Assembly: GCA_016219595.1 (NCBI GenBank)
Contig: JACRLY010000055.1
Location: 24,072-59,937, forward strand
From: Ignavibacteriota bacterium
GTDB lineage: Bacteria > Bacteroidota > Ignavibacteria > Kapaibacteriales > UBA2268
DNA length: 35,866 bases
Reading direction: 5' to 3'
The notes beneath the pieces were generated by a model. That model searched no databases, was not told where the DNA came from, and saw nothing but the letters and a program-made list of their open reading frames with translations. Below, piece after piece: positions 1 through 9,413 of the stretch (position 1 is the stretch's first letter; each line of letters opens with the position of its first letter). The position numbers and the translations under genes were made by a program.

Positions 1-257
1 AAAGCCTGAACCATTTTTTTTCCGGATATATCAATTTCGGAACGTATGCACTTTGGCTGTTTAAAAAACATTTTAAAAGGTATTTCAGTACCCATACCTG
101 AAATTTTACCCGAAATCTTCATTGTTTTTATACTCTGAAGTTTATCATTCCCCTGTACCTGTAATGTTTTATTAATAATTTCATCTGCCGTCTGGGCAAA
201 TAAACCTGAACTGAAAACAATTATAACGGCAATACTTACGATTAATTTTTTACTCAC
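1..257 (-). CDS. LolA-like outer-membrane lipoprotein-sorting family protein (3' end outside window)
   Basis: Reading begins at a GTG at 257, with a good GGAG Shine-Dalgarno five bases upstream, and runs off the window edge, so about 85 residues are visible. The protein opens with a signal peptide (about 20 residues ending in LFAQ). It then has TADEIINKTLQVQG, the typical start of LolA-like periplasmic lipoprotein carriers in Bacteroidota. It aligns clearly with the upstream gene at 278-997 (ADEI, a G-x-x-D turn, then a K-I-S-G-K-I type strand), so the two are tandem paralogues 20 bases apart and probably co-transcribed. The periplasmic lipoprotein-carrier role is inferred from the family. 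The missing C-terminus prevents a firmer call. Confidence 0.72.
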   Translation of the reverse strand, partial: MSKKLIVSIAVIIVFSSGLFAQTADEIINKTLQVQGNDKLQSIKTMKISGKISGMGTEIPFKMFFKQPKCIRSEIDISGKKMVQA

Positions 258-277
258 TTTTACTCCAACAATAAAAT

Positions 278-997
278 TTATTTAGGAAAATTGAACAGAC
301 TGTTATCAATAACACTATTCACTTCGACTTTTTCAATTAACATTTTAGTCTGAGATTCACCATTCGATTTGGAATCTATAAAAAACGGAATATTTAATCC
401 TCCGATATCCCTGTAATCCTTAAAATAAGACTCTATAACAAAATCTTCCGAACCGGGCTGCTTAACAATGGTCTTTTGAAGTAATTGAATATATTTATTC
501 TTATCTATATACATATCTGCTTCACTCGAATCTGTCATTACCGCTGTAATCAGATAACATTCTATACTGTCCAGGTTCGACTTCCCCTTGTATTCAAGTC
601 TAATGCCTTTCTCCTTATAATTAGCAAGGGGGTGAATCATGTAAAAATTCTGTGTTTTAACTCGTTCATAATTCTCAGGCGGCATCTTTTGAGCAAAATT
701 TTGGTCGGCTATTTCATTTATATACCAGCCTTCATTTTCTCCTACACATTGTATAATTTTTTTGTCCATGACCACTAAGTCCATCCGGTTAAGGTATGGC
801 TTCTTATTATATATAGTGAATTTCCCGGTAACATTTCGGAAAGTCATTCTGCCTTTGATAATTAAAGTTTGAATTGTATCTCCTGCACCCCTGGTTTTCA
901 ATACTTTTTCAAAAATTTCATCGGCTTCGGTTAGGGCATTTGATTTGCCTGCCGTTGAAATCAAAAACAGTAAAAAAATTATTGAAATTTTATACAT
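278..997 (-). CDS. LolA-like outer-membrane lipoprotein-sorting family protein
   Basis: This 239-residue protein has a cleavable signal peptide (residues 1-21, ending SNA), so it is exported to the periplasm. After it comes LTEADEIFEKVLKTRG and an open beta-sheet-rich domain with patterns such as GRMTFRN, YNKKPYLNRMD and GENEGWYIN. These match the LolA/LppX-like half-barrel fold that carries lipoprotein acyl chains. The length fits the roughly 220-250-residue Bacteroidota members. It is the first gene of a pair with the paralogue at 1-257. No clear Shine-Dalgarno precedes the ATG, which is common in this phylum. A different lipophilic ligand is possible, because LolA-like paralogues are functionally diverse. 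Confidence 0.68.
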   Translation of the reverse strand: MYKISIIFLLFLISTAGKSNALTEADEIFEKVLKTRGAGDTIQTLIIKGRMTFRNVTGKFTIYNKKPYLNRMDLVVMDKKIIQCVGENEGWYINEIADQNFAQKMPPENYERVKTQNFYMIHPLANYKEKGIRLEYKGKSNLDSIECYLITAVMTDSSEADMYIDKNKYIQLLQKTIVKQPGSEDFVIESYFKDYRDIGGLNIPFFIDSKSNGESQTKMLIEKVEVNSVIDNSLFNFPK

Positions 998-1073
998 AAT
1001 TACTAATTAAATAAAGTATCTACACATAAGATTTTATAGAAACGAATAACCGCTAATTTGATTTGATGAAAGC

Positions 1074-1919
1074 CTAACTTCCTGGAATTAGTTTTTTCAT
1101 TTTTGCTTTAAATTCAGTTGCTTCCAAGCCTTTTATATCATACTGTGCAAGATACTCATCATCAGGAAAATTCTGATTAATCAGACTTTTGATTATATTA
1201 ATTTCCTGCTTCGAAAATGTTTCTGACTCAATCATATAATCTTCGAATGCCTCATAAGTCATAGGTACAATAGGCTTAATTAATTCGACAATAGTTGCGG
1301 CATAAACTCTAATTTCATACTGGGCATGGAAATCAAGCCTGAGATTAAGAAAATGCAGCAGGTTATGCAGGTCAATTTTCCAGTACCATTCGGTATAAGT
1401 TGAAAGAGGTAGATTTATTCTTGCAAGTTCACGGGCAATGTCCATATCGAGTAGAGATTTATATTCCTCAAAAAGCTTTTGCTGGGTTTTACTAAGCATT
1501 TCATTAATTTCCTCAGCCTCATTACGTGGAAGAGTTGAATCACTTCTGCCCTGTCTGTTTACTGTATTCTGGGTTCTGATTTGGTCTATATCCGGGATGT
1601 AAAATTCATCTTTCATTTCAGAATAGCGCCCACTGTATTCGTTAACATTTGCAGTCCTGTGACGAATCCATTGCCGGGCAACGAAAATTGGCAATTTAAC
1701 GTGAAATTTAAATTCAACCATTTCAAAAGGCGATGTATGGCGGTGTCTCATTAAATACCGTATCAATTCCCTGTCGGCTCTAACCGATTTGGTGCCTTTG
1801 CCATAGGACACTCTCGCAGCTTGCACGATTGAATCATCATTGCCCATAAAGTCAACCAGCCTGACAAATCCCTTGTCTAAGCAATCTATTCTTTTTAGTA
1901 ATTCTTCTCTATTTTCCAT
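1074..1919 (-). CDS. thyX: Flavin-dependent thymidylate synthase ThyX
   Basis: ThyX makes dTMP from dUMP using methylene-tetrahydrofolate, with FAD and NAD(P)H as reductant, in the cytoplasm. The signature RHR-x7-S is present at residues 86-96 (RHRTANVNEYS), followed by GRYS. Upstream is the conserved block MRHRHTSPFEMVEFKFHVK. The length (281 residues) is slightly above many ThyX proteins but fits FCB-group members. The ATG at 1919 follows a GGGG stretch that can act as a weak Shine-Dalgarno. The gene stands alone between the LolA-like pair and the divergent LiaF-like gene. No thyA is seen in the window. The identification is firm. Confidence 0.97.
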   Translation of the reverse strand: MENREELLKRIDCLDKGFVRLVDFMGNDDSIVQAARVSYGKGTKSVRADRELIRYLMRHRHTSPFEMVEFKFHVKLPIFVARQWIRHRTANVNEYSGRYSEMKDEFYIPDIDQIRTQNTVNRQGRSDSTLPRNEAEEINEMLSKTQQKLFEEYKSLLDMDIARELARINLPLSTYTEWYWKIDLHNLLHFLNLRLDFHAQYEIRVYAATIVELIKPIVPMTYEAFEDYMIESETFSKQEINIIKSLINQNFPDDEYLAQYDIKGLEATEFKAKMKKLIPGS

Positions 1920-2134
1920 TAAATTTTTCCCCGGTTAGTATAAATTCAATCGGCAAAATTAATCATGTTTTGGAGATTATACCAATTATGTTGAAATATT
2001 ATTTGTATTTTCAATATATATAATTTATTTTAAATAATTCTGATATTATGAAATTAATTCATATAGTAACTTTTTTTATAGATTTCCGTATGCTTATTTG
2101 GAAAAGAATGTTTTACAATAATAGATAATTGAAA

Positions 2135-2803
2135 ATGGGTTCAAGATATATTTTTGGAATATGCTTAGTAATACTCGGTGTTATCTTTTTTTTAGACCAG
2201 CTTGGTGTTTGGAGTTTTGGTTGGATAATATCAACCTGGTGGCCCCTTATAATTTTAATAATCGGTATCAGTCATCTTGCTTCGTCAAATAAATCCTTTT
2301 TTACTGGAATAGTAATAATCGCTATAGGTATTTTGCTTCAGGCTGACCAGCTTGATTATCTACCCGGCGGATTCTGGGGTTCTTTCTGGCCCATGATTCT
2401 GATATTAATCGGAGTTTGGATTTTAACAGTTAAACACCAGAGAAGCAAAAGACATCCGTCAACTGCAGAAGATGTAAATATGCTTGCACTTTTCAGCGGT
2501 GTCAATCAAATTATCTCTTCTGACAATTTCAAAGGAGGGACAATAGGTGCTTATTTCGGGGGTGCTGAGCTTGACTTGAGAAACGCAAAAATGTCGCCCG
2601 AAGGGGCTTCATTAGAGCTTACTGCAGCTTTCGGAGGAATTGAAATACGTATTCCTTATGATTGGAAAGTGTTTGTTACCGGAACTCCGATTTTCGGAGG
2701 AATGGAAAATAAAACCCGCCAGGAATTTCCTGAAGGTGAAGTTCTTCCGATTCTAAAGATTAATTACCTTGCCTCGTTCGGAGGTATTGAAATTAAAAAT
2801 TAA
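2135..2803 (+). CDS. LiaF-like membrane protein (DUF5668 plus LiaF-type C-terminal domain)
   Basis: The N-terminal half has four hydrophobic helices arranged as two repeats of G-x-x-x-I-x-L-G-V-x-x-x-x-D-Q-L, each followed by a WWP or FWP turn. This is the DUF5668/LiaF transmembrane pattern. The C-terminal half (from about residue 115) is a soluble beta-helical region with three FGG(I/A/M)E motifs (YFGGAEL, AFGGIEI, SFGGIEI), as in LiaF and cell-wall-active antibiotic response proteins. In Firmicutes LiaF represses an envelope-stress two-component system; no such partner is adjacent here, so the role is unknown. I prefer the ATG at 2135 over the in-frame TTG at 2129. No Shine-Dalgarno is evident. 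trpS follows 54 bases downstream. Confidence 0.8.
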   Translation: MGSRYIFGICLVILGVIFFLDQLGVWSFGWIISTWWPLIILIIGISHLASSNKSFFTGIVIIAIGILLQADQLDYLPGGFWGSFWPMILILIGVWILTVKHQRSKRHPSTAEDVNMLALFSGVNQIISSDNFKGGTIGAYFGGAELDLRNAKMSPEGASLELTAAFGGIEIRIPYDWKVFVTGTPIFGGMENKTRQEFPEGEVLPILKINYLASFGGIEIKN

Positions 2804-2857
2804 TAGCTTATCTTTGAAATTGAATAATTTTGTAAGCTCTTAATTTTGATTTTTTTA

Positions 2858-3931
2858 ATGAATTCTATAAATACTAATGATTCCAAATCGGGCAATCGCC
2901 CTATAATCTTAAGCGGTATTCAACCTACAGGAGGTCTTCATATAGGCAATCTTTTCGGTGCTATTAAAAATTGGGTAGCAATGCAAGATGAGTACCAATG
3001 TTATTTTACCATTGTTGACCTGCATTCAATCACTGTGAGACAAATCCCCGCAGAACTAAGAAAAAGCTCACTCGATTTGGCAGCTATGCTCATTGCATGT
3101 GGAATTGACACAGACAAATCAGTTTTATTCGTTCAATCTCATGTTCCAGAACATGCACAGCTTGCCTGGGTTTTGAATTGTTATACTGGCATGGGCGAAC
3201 TCAGCAGAATGACACAATTCAAAGATAAATCTGCAGAACATTATGAAAACGTCAATGCCGGATTGTTTACCTATCCTGTATTGATGGCTTCCGACATTTT
3301 ATTATACCAGGCAGACCTTGTGCCTGTCGGAGAAGACCAGAAACAGCACCTTGAACTTACAAGGGACATAGCTCAAAGGTTCAATCATAATTATTCAGAT
3401 ACTTTCAAAATTCCTGAGCCATATATACCAAAAACAGGTGCAAGAATTATGAGTTTGCAGGAACCGACTAAGAAAATGTCGAAATCTGACGGGAATTCAA
3501 AAGCTACAATTTTTCTGACAGACAGCGATGAAGAAATTAAGAATAAAATAAAACGTGCGGTTACCGATTCAGGTGAATTATTAACAGAAGAAGATTATGT
3601 TGAATTTTTGGCTGATGAGAAATTACCATATAATTTCTCTCAAAAAAGGCCAGGTCTGGCAAATCTTATAACACTTTATCAAGTTTCTACAAACATAGGA
3701 CTTGAAGGAATCGTCGAAAAAATATCAGGAATAGGTTTTGGAGATATTAAATCCATCGTTGCTGAAGCAATGGCTGAACATCTGAATCCAATCAGAACAC
3801 GTTACAATGAGATTCGAAAAGATGAAAACAAACTGAAAGAAATTTTATCTGCCGGTGCAGAAAAAGCCCAAGCAGTAGCATTCAAAACATTGCGTAAGGT
3901 ATATAAAAAAGTCGGCTTTTATTCACTTTGA
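2858..3931 (+). CDS. trpS: Tryptophanyl-tRNA synthetase
   Basis: This is a class I aminoacyl-tRNA synthetase that charges tRNA-Trp. The HIGH-type motif is GGLHIGN (about residues 25-31) after SGIQPTG. The KMSKS loop KKMSKSDGN lies near residue 206. Other family blocks include the substrate-binding region TYPVLMASDILLYQAD followed by VPVGEDQ. The 357-residue length matches bacterial TrpRS (about 330-360). The reading frame could begin at TTG 2846, but ATG 2858 starts closer to the conserved domain. It probably shares a transcript with the LiaF-like gene. Confidence 0.97.
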   Translation: MNSINTNDSKSGNRPIILSGIQPTGGLHIGNLFGAIKNWVAMQDEYQCYFTIVDLHSITVRQIPAELRKSSLDLAAMLIACGIDTDKSVLFVQSHVPEHAQLAWVLNCYTGMGELSRMTQFKDKSAEHYENVNAGLFTYPVLMASDILLYQADLVPVGEDQKQHLELTRDIAQRFNHNYSDTFKIPEPYIPKTGARIMSLQEPTKKMSKSDGNSKATIFLTDSDEEIKNKIKRAVTDSGELLTEEDYVEFLADEKLPYNFSQKRPGLANLITLYQVSTNIGLEGIVEKISGIGFGDIKSIVAEAMAEHLNPIRTRYNEIRKDENKLKEILSAGAEKAQAVAFKTLRKVYKKVGFYSL

Positions 3932-3998
3932 ATTTATTAATATTTCTTTTAAATTAGCATCGTATTTATGTATTAATGAGTGGCATCAAGATACTAAA

Positions 3999-5102
3999 AT
4001 GAGAAAATCGAAAATATTCATCTGTTTGACTTTCATCTCATTCATAATACCATCGTTATTATTTGCACAAAAATATTTCAATACAATAACTCTTATAAAT
4101 GATTCTGGTGAAAATGCATTTGTAAAAGTAGTCGGACCTACTGAATTACAGGTTGAAGTTCCCAAAAAGAAAAATACAATAGTCAATGTTTCAGCCGGAG
4201 TATATTATATTCTTGTTCGCTATGGGAATAATCCTAAGAATTATTCCTATGCTAAAGGAGAACCATTTCAAATCATTCAGAATGATAAGGAATATACATC
4301 AATTTCAATAACCTTAAATAAAACTGAAAGCGGGAATTATAATACGAATCCTACATCGAGCGAAGAATTTGGAAATTCAGACAAGACACAGCATGATTCT
4401 TTATCACTAATTGTTCCTGTAAACGAACAATATTCCAACGACCCGGGATTAAAAGACAACGAATTAATGATAACTTCAATTCCACTCGGTTTAAAAGTTT
4501 TCTTAGCCCCCGATATTGATTCTCTTAAATCAACATTGATTTCATCAAATCTCCAGATTCAAACATCACATTACCTGATTGATAGCACAAACTTCAAGGG
4601 TTATACTCCGCTTGTAATGAAAGATGTGAAACCAGGGAAATATCTAATCGGTATTGAACCGGTTAAAATTATTGATGAGAAATTAAAACTCAGCGATATA
4701 GATGAATCAATGAAACCTTCCGCATTAATATCAGCAGATATTTATCCTAACATCACATCCGCTGATAAAAAAGGCATGTATGGTGCAATTATATATTCAC
4801 TCGATAAAGATTTTGTGAACGGTGAAAGAATTATTATCCTATCTTTCCCCCATGAATTACCAATTTCAAAAATGGAGCAGTATTATCCCCCAAAATCAAA
4901 ATTTGTTTTCGATGAAGTTGAACTAAAAAAAGAAATAAAGAAAAATGGATTCAGCAATAAAGAAATTAATATAGCTATTGATTTATTGCATAGAGGAGGA
5001 AAAATCCGTCTTAATGGAAAAGGTCTTACTCTATTCATCGAAATCCTAAACAACGGTAGCTGGAAAATAGGTACACTCAGGAAATCAAATAATACAGATT
5101 AA
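3999..5102 (+). CDS. Secreted PEGA-domain protein of unknown function
   Basis: The protein (367 residues) begins with a signal peptide, residues 1-24, ending LLFAQ. Residues about 28-105 form a beta-rich domain (ITLINDSGENAFVKVVGP, then VSAGVYYILVRYG) that resembles a PEGA or Ig-like fold. Residues about 156-222 look like a PEGA domain: TSIPLGLKVFLAPD, a long loop, then GYTPLVMKDVKPGKYLIGIE. PEGA domains are small extracytoplasmic sandwiches common in surface proteins. The last 65 residues contain a charged helical segment of no recognised family. It lies 67 bases after trpS and 83 bases before the VIT/VWA gene on the same strand. Function is unknown. Confidence 0.7.
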   Translation: MRKSKIFICLTFISFIIPSLLFAQKYFNTITLINDSGENAFVKVVGPTELQVEVPKKKNTIVNVSAGVYYILVRYGNNPKNYSYAKGEPFQIIQNDKEYTSISITLNKTESGNYNTNPTSSEEFGNSDKTQHDSLSLIVPVNEQYSNDPGLKDNELMITSIPLGLKVFLAPDIDSLKSTLISSNLQIQTSHYLIDSTNFKGYTPLVMKDVKPGKYLIGIEPVKIIDEKLKLSDIDESMKPSALISADIYPNITSADKKGMYGAIIYSLDKDFVNGERIIILSFPHELPISKMEQYYPPKSKFVFDEVELKKEIKKNGFSNKEINIAIDLLHRGGKIRLNGKGLTLFIEILNNGSWKIGTLRKSNNTD

Positions 5103-5185
5103 AATCTCTCAAAATATAAATTAATTCATTCGTCAGAATTAAAAATAACTCACTGATTCCGTTCTTTAAATAATTTGAGGTCCTT

Positions 5186-7330
5186 ATGAAAACTATTTAT
5201 TGTTATGTGTATTTCATAAGTATTATGCTTATGGGCTCGGAAATGTTCGCTCATTCACTGACCGTACATGATCCGCAAAACCGTTGGAAAAGCTCTGCAG
5301 GGAGCATTGATTCTGCAACTCTCACTATTAAACCACAGGGAGCTTATTGTGAATATAGTTATTACATTTATTTTTCAGCAAATGGTTCGGGATATGAAAA
5401 TTATTATGACACACTGGAAATTCAATACCAATTTTCATTACCGGAAAATTCATTTGTAACAGACTCATGGTTGTGGGTTGAAGACACTTTGGTACAGGCA
5501 AAACTAATAGACAGGGCTGTTGCAGAACAAATTTATGAAGGTATCGTTAAGAGAAGAAGGGACCCCTCAATTCTCTATAAAAACTCCCAGACAAATTATG
5601 AATTAAGAGCTTTTCCACTTGCTGGAAATAGTAGCAGAAAAGTGAAAATTACATGGTTAGAACCAACTTTTTGGAGTAATAGTTCCATTTACCTGACTTT
5701 ACCTACCGGTATGGTAAATATATCTCGTAATCCTCTAATATCATTAAGGTTATTATTGTATACCGATGAAACCTGGAAAAATCCTAAATTCGGAGAAGTA
5801 CCCATAGTAAATGATTATTTTGATGAATTTTTTGGTTCATGTAAGGCTATTGATATCAACAGAAGTGATTTTAACAAATATCAGGTTACATACGATGCTC
5901 CACTGCAAAACGGAGTTTATGTGCAATGTATTGCAAATAATCCTGATGAAGGATTTTACCAACTGGTTATATTGCCTAAAGTAGCTCTTGATTTCTCTTT
6001 GAAAAAGAAAACTCTGTTTATGATAGATTATGAACCTGATAAATGTAATCTAACAAGAGCAGAAGTTTTATCTAATTTAAAAAACGTTATATCAGGAACA
6101 TTTTCACAGCAGGATTCTTTCAATGTCCTATTAACATTTGATGATGTAGCTCCAGTATCCGTTTCATGGGTAAAAGCAACACCGGAGAATATTGATTCAA
6201 TATTCAATTTAATACAGGAAGATAATATTGCTCCCTATACTAATTTACCCCAATTATTTATAAGAGGATTGAATTATATTAAAAATAACGGTAAAGATGC
6301 TTCTATTGCTTTAATAGGTTGTTCATCGGATGCTCTCGGAAATTATGAATCGGCAAACTTTGTTATTGATAATCTAAGGAAAATAGTTGACTTTCCGGTA
6401 CAAATTAATATAATAGACTATTCCAATAATCGGAAAACTTTTTATCAAAATAATAAAAATTACAGTGGAAACGAGTATTTTTATACTTATTTAACACAGT
6501 GGACTGGCGGGTATCTGCATGATGCTTACGATGAAGGATATAATCTAAATAATACATTAATGACGATGGTATCTGAAATAGAAGGTGATATTAAAGCTTT
6601 TGAACTTTATACAACTTTACAGGATGGTTTCTGTTATGGCAGATATTATACAGGCAATACATATCCGACAAATATGAATCAAATGGTTGCTCAAATCGGC
6701 AAATACTATGGAACCCCTCCTTTCGAAATCAAAGCTACAGGATTTCACAAATCAATCTCATTTAATAAAGATTTGAATGTTGATGTAATCCCTGAAATGA
6801 CTTCAGACAGGACATTAGAAAAAGTATGGATTGGTACTTATATTAAAACACTCGAGATGTCAACAAAGACAAATGATGTTGTTCGCGAAATTGTTGATTT
6901 AAGCATGGATCATAGGGTACTTTCACTATACACAGCTTACCTAGCTCTTGAACCCTGGCGAATGAAGGATACAATTAATAACGAAACCAACCCTAACGAA
7001 GAGGATAATGATGATTGGAAAACTGATGTTGATGAGAATAATTTCACAATTAATTCAGGTATCAAGGTATATCCAAATCCATTTACATCAAAGGTAACAA
7101 TTAATTTGAGTTCGTTAAAACAGGGAAATAGCATAAATTCAATTGTAGTATTTGACATTATGGGTAATAATATAAAAACATTTGCTTCAAATGAATTTAA
7201 TAATCAAAATTCTGAGATTATTTGGGATGGGAAAGATAATGCAGGCAATAATCTGCCAAACGGAAACTATTTATTAGTTATAAATACAAATAATGGAACC
7301 ATTATTTTAAAACTTTTAATTTACAGATAA
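5186..7330 (+). CDS. VIT/VWA-domain protein with T9SS C-terminal sorting domain
   Basis: The 714-residue protein starts with a signal peptide (1-22, ending MFAHS). Residues about 40-165 are a VIT (vault/inter-alpha-trypsin) domain, with the hallmarks WVEDTLVQAKLIDRAVAEQIYEGIV and the RAFPLAG-x5-KVKITWLEP strand pair. Residues about 275-460 resemble a von Willebrand A fold, but the metal-binding MIDAS motif is not canonical: LFMIDYEPDKC replaces D-x-S-x-S. The C-terminus from about 628 is a type A T9SS sorting domain (KVYPNPF, then PNGNYLLVINTNNGT and a basic end). A GAGG Shine-Dalgarno precedes ATG 5186. Expected location is the cell surface. The partner or ligand is unknown. Confidence 0.85.
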   Translation: MKTIYCYVYFISIMLMGSEMFAHSLTVHDPQNRWKSSAGSIDSATLTIKPQGAYCEYSYYIYFSANGSGYENYYDTLEIQYQFSLPENSFVTDSWLWVEDTLVQAKLIDRAVAEQIYEGIVKRRRDPSILYKNSQTNYELRAFPLAGNSSRKVKITWLEPTFWSNSSIYLTLPTGMVNISRNPLISLRLLLYTDETWKNPKFGEVPIVNDYFDEFFGSCKAIDINRSDFNKYQVTYDAPLQNGVYVQCIANNPDEGFYQLVILPKVALDFSLKKKTLFMIDYEPDKCNLTRAEVLSNLKNVISGTFSQQDSFNVLLTFDDVAPVSVSWVKATPENIDSIFNLIQEDNIAPYTNLPQLFIRGLNYIKNNGKDASIALIGCSSDALGNYESANFVIDNLRKIVDFPVQINIIDYSNNRKTFYQNNKNYSGNEYFYTYLTQWTGGYLHDAYDEGYNLNNTLMTMVSEIEGDIKAFELYTTLQDGFCYGRYYTGNTYPTNMNQMVAQIGKYYGTPPFEIKATGFHKSISFNKDLNVDVIPEMTSDRTLEKVWIGTYIKTLEMSTKTNDVVREIVDLSMDHRVLSLYTAYLALEPWRMKDTINNETNPNEEDNDDWKTDVDENNFTINSGIKVYPNPFTSKVTINLSSLKQGNSINSIVVFDIMGNNIKTFASNEFNNQNSEIIWDGKDNAGNNLPNGNYLLVINTNNGTIILKLLIYR

Positions 7331-7348
7331 TCGTGTAATCTATTGCAT

Positions 7349-7401
7349 ACTCCCTATTCTTTATTGATAAATTCAAAAGGGATGGGGAGTTATTTTTTTT
7401 T
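7349..7401 (+). terminator. Rho-independent terminator after the VIT/VWA gene
   Basis: A 14-bp stem, with arms 7349-7362 and 7377-7390 and three G-U wobble pairs, is followed by a T-rich tail with nine consecutive T at 7393-7401. It begins 19 bases after the stop codon of the VIT/VWA gene. The reverse strand has no T run after the stem, so it acts for plus-strand transcripts only. Confidence 0.85.
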
Positions 7402-7440
7402 CTTTATTTGAATACAAATAATCGATTTTCAAAACTAATT

Positions 7441-8670
7441 CTATTTTTTAATTAAAATTGTCTGGAAATTCAAATCAAAACAATTTCGGCTTGAAATTTT
7501 TTTTGTTGAAAACCGATTTGAAAACTTCAACCTCATAATTATTACAACTCCGCTTATAATAAAATATAATATTGAAATATAAATTCTCATCTGCATTCCC
7601 GGGAACAGGAATTGTATGAAGAATAAACTGAACAGAATTACGGCATCACGGATATGAAATTTTAGATTCAATATAATGGCAAAGCCGAGTAATGTTTGTG
7701 CTAATGTCAATAAAAATTCTTCGCTCTGCCTGGCATCGAGCATTAATGAATGACCTCCTCCGCCAAGTATATAAGCGACTGGCAAACTCCCGATTAACAA
7801 TGTCCATTGATTGATTTTTGATGATAATAAAGTCCCTATTGCCTGTTCTCCCTGGGCTCTCCATGCAAAAATAACCGCTACCAACAGTTCCGGAGCTTCG
7901 GTTGCAGTCGGTGCAACCCACTGCACCAGTAAAAATTTATCAATATTGAATTTTGTACCGATTTCAATCATTGATTCGGCAAAAGGCTGGGCACATAAAT
8001 ATACAATTACACCGGCTGTGACAAATAATCCGTTTACTGCAACAAATCTCTGTGATTTTGTTAATGACAAAAAACCCTTCGTTGTTTCTCGTAAGTGTGG
8101 TTCATGTTGCTCTCCGCTCGATACAACTATCATATATATGAAAAAAAGAATTATCAGAACAATTGAATCTATAATAGAAATTCTGTGTAAAAAGATAATA
8201 AAAACACAATAAACACTCGCAATTCCGAGGAAAGCCAATTCGAGCTTTGCCTTTGGTTCTAATTTTACTTCAACTACTTTCTTCCCTTTCAGTCTTTTCG
8301 ACAGAACAAAAGCGAAAACAACTGCCGTCCATCCCACTCCAATTAGCAACCTGTTGCTTCCAGTCATATTTGCTGCTGCATAATGAACATATTCGGGATG
8401 GCTTCCTGCCTTGAAAGCAAGATAAATATCAACTGCATACTCGGGTAATACTGCAATTAATGCAAGTATCGCTATAGCAAAACTTGCCGATATATCTATC
8501 TGAGCCGCTTCTGCAGCCCAAGTCAGCAGCACTGCTGCAACGACTATACCGAAACCAAATATAACAGCAGAAATTATCGGGTCTGTGTGTAAATTGAAAA
8601 TTTTGAAGACAACACTGGGAACTGCTAAAAGAACAACTGATGTAATTCTGACAAAGGTCTTTCGACACAT
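7441..8670 (-). CDS. CaCA-family sodium/calcium (cation) antiporter
   Basis: This 409-residue integral membrane protein has about ten to eleven hydrophobic helices and the two inverted alpha-repeats of the Ca2+/cation antiporter superfamily. Repeat 1 has AVLPEYAVDIYLAFKAG, then AANMTGSNRLLIGVGW (about residues 70-115). Repeat 2 has VQWVAPTATEAPELLVAVIF, then TLLSSKINQWTLLIGSLP. The acidic residues in PEY and TEAPE are the expected ion-binding positions. Substrate choice (Na+/Ca2+, H+/Ca2+ or another) cannot be decided from sequence. It lies 34 bases downstream of the lipoprotein gene at 8705 and is probably the last gene of that minus-strand group. It converges on the terminated plus-strand genes. 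Confidence 0.88.
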   Translation of the reverse strand: MCRKTFVRITSVVLLAVPSVVFKIFNLHTDPIISAVIFGFGIVVAAVLLTWAAEAAQIDISASFAIAILALIAVLPEYAVDIYLAFKAGSHPEYVHYAAANMTGSNRLLIGVGWTAVVFAFVLSKRLKGKKVVEVKLEPKAKLELAFLGIASVYCVFIIFLHRISIIDSIVLIILFFIYMIVVSSGEQHEPHLRETTKGFLSLTKSQRFVAVNGLFVTAGVIVYLCAQPFAESMIEIGTKFNIDKFLLVQWVAPTATEAPELLVAVIFAWRAQGEQAIGTLLSSKINQWTLLIGSLPVAYILGGGGHSLMLDARQSEEFLLTLAQTLLGFAIILNLKFHIRDAVILFSLFFIQFLFPGMQMRIYISILYFIISGVVIIMRLKFSNRFSTKKISSRNCFDLNFQTILIKK

Positions 8671-8704
8671 TATTTACCTAAACTTTTGAAAATAATATTG
8701 ATAA

Positions 8705-9379
8705 TTACCATGTATCAACGCTGTAATGTTGAGTATAATTATAGTCAGCAGTCGTATTATTTAAGTATTTCCATTTATTTTCATCAATGTATATTAAAAG
8801 ACTAAATGTAAAGAATAGAGGGAGATTATTAAATTCAACATATCCTGAATTATCAGTAATTTTACTATCATAATTATACGCCAATAAATCGCTAAGAGTT
8901 TTATTTTTTATTTCATATGAATTGAAAGATTTTGTAAGTAAGACAATATTTGTATTTTTTATAGGATCATATGATGGATAACCATTCGTGAAGTAAGACC
9001 TTATATTCCCAATATTTTCAAATGGTTTTAATATTATTGGGAGATTTTCACCTCCAATTTCCATAAAATTTCTTTGATCTGTAAAGTATACAGAACCATC
9101 TTGAATATGGCATGTAACAGAATAAACTCCCTCAATTAATGTTGTTTTAAATTCACTACTACTACTTGTAACATCTTCAATTATAACATTATTAGAATAT
9201 AAAGGTCCATAATAAATACTAAACTTAGCACCAGATATTGGAATTCCATCTCTATTTAATATACTAACTGTGATTTTAGCTTTATTATCAATTGTATTAT
9301 TATAAGTCAAACCATTATCACATCCCAAAGTAGTTAATAGTGATGTCAAAATAATGAAATAAAATATATTCTTTTTCAA
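8705..9379 (-). CDS. Lipoprotein with Ig/carboxypeptidase-regulatory-like domain, function unknown
   Basis: This is a 224-residue lipoprotein. A type II signal peptide ends in the lipobox TTLGC (Cys20), so it should be membrane-anchored in the periplasm or outer membrane. Residues about 33-95 have the pattern of a small beta-sandwich of the carboxypeptidase-regulatory type: ITVSILNRDGIPISGAKFSI, then EGVYSVTCHI. A second similar strand pattern near the C-terminus (DNSGYVEFNNLPL) suggests another such domain. It lies 34 bases after the frameshifted barrel gene and 34 bases before the antiporter gene, all on the minus strand, suggesting one transcript. No specific family recognised. Confidence 0.65.
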   Translation of the reverse strand: MKKNIFYFIILTSLLTTLGCDNGLTYNNTIDNKAKITVSILNRDGIPISGAKFSIYYGPLYSNNVIIEDVTSSSSEFKTTLIEGVYSVTCHIQDGSVYFTDQRNFMEIGGENLPIILKPFENIGNIRSYFTNGYPSYDPIKNTNIVLLTKSFNSYEIKNKTLSDLLAYNYDSKITDNSGYVEFNNLPLFFTFSLLIYIDENKWKYLNNTTADYNYTQHYSVDTW

Positions 9380-9413
9380 GGTACACCTATATATAAATTG
9401 AAATTTATTTTAA

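Noticed and set aside
485-778. 97-codon plus-strand frame opposite the LolA-like gene
   Set aside because: It is antisense to a well-supported exported protein gene and has no recognisable domain.
7811-8212. 133-codon plus-strand frame opposite the antiporter gene
   Set aside because: It is a shadow of the antiporter coding strand with no protein family features.
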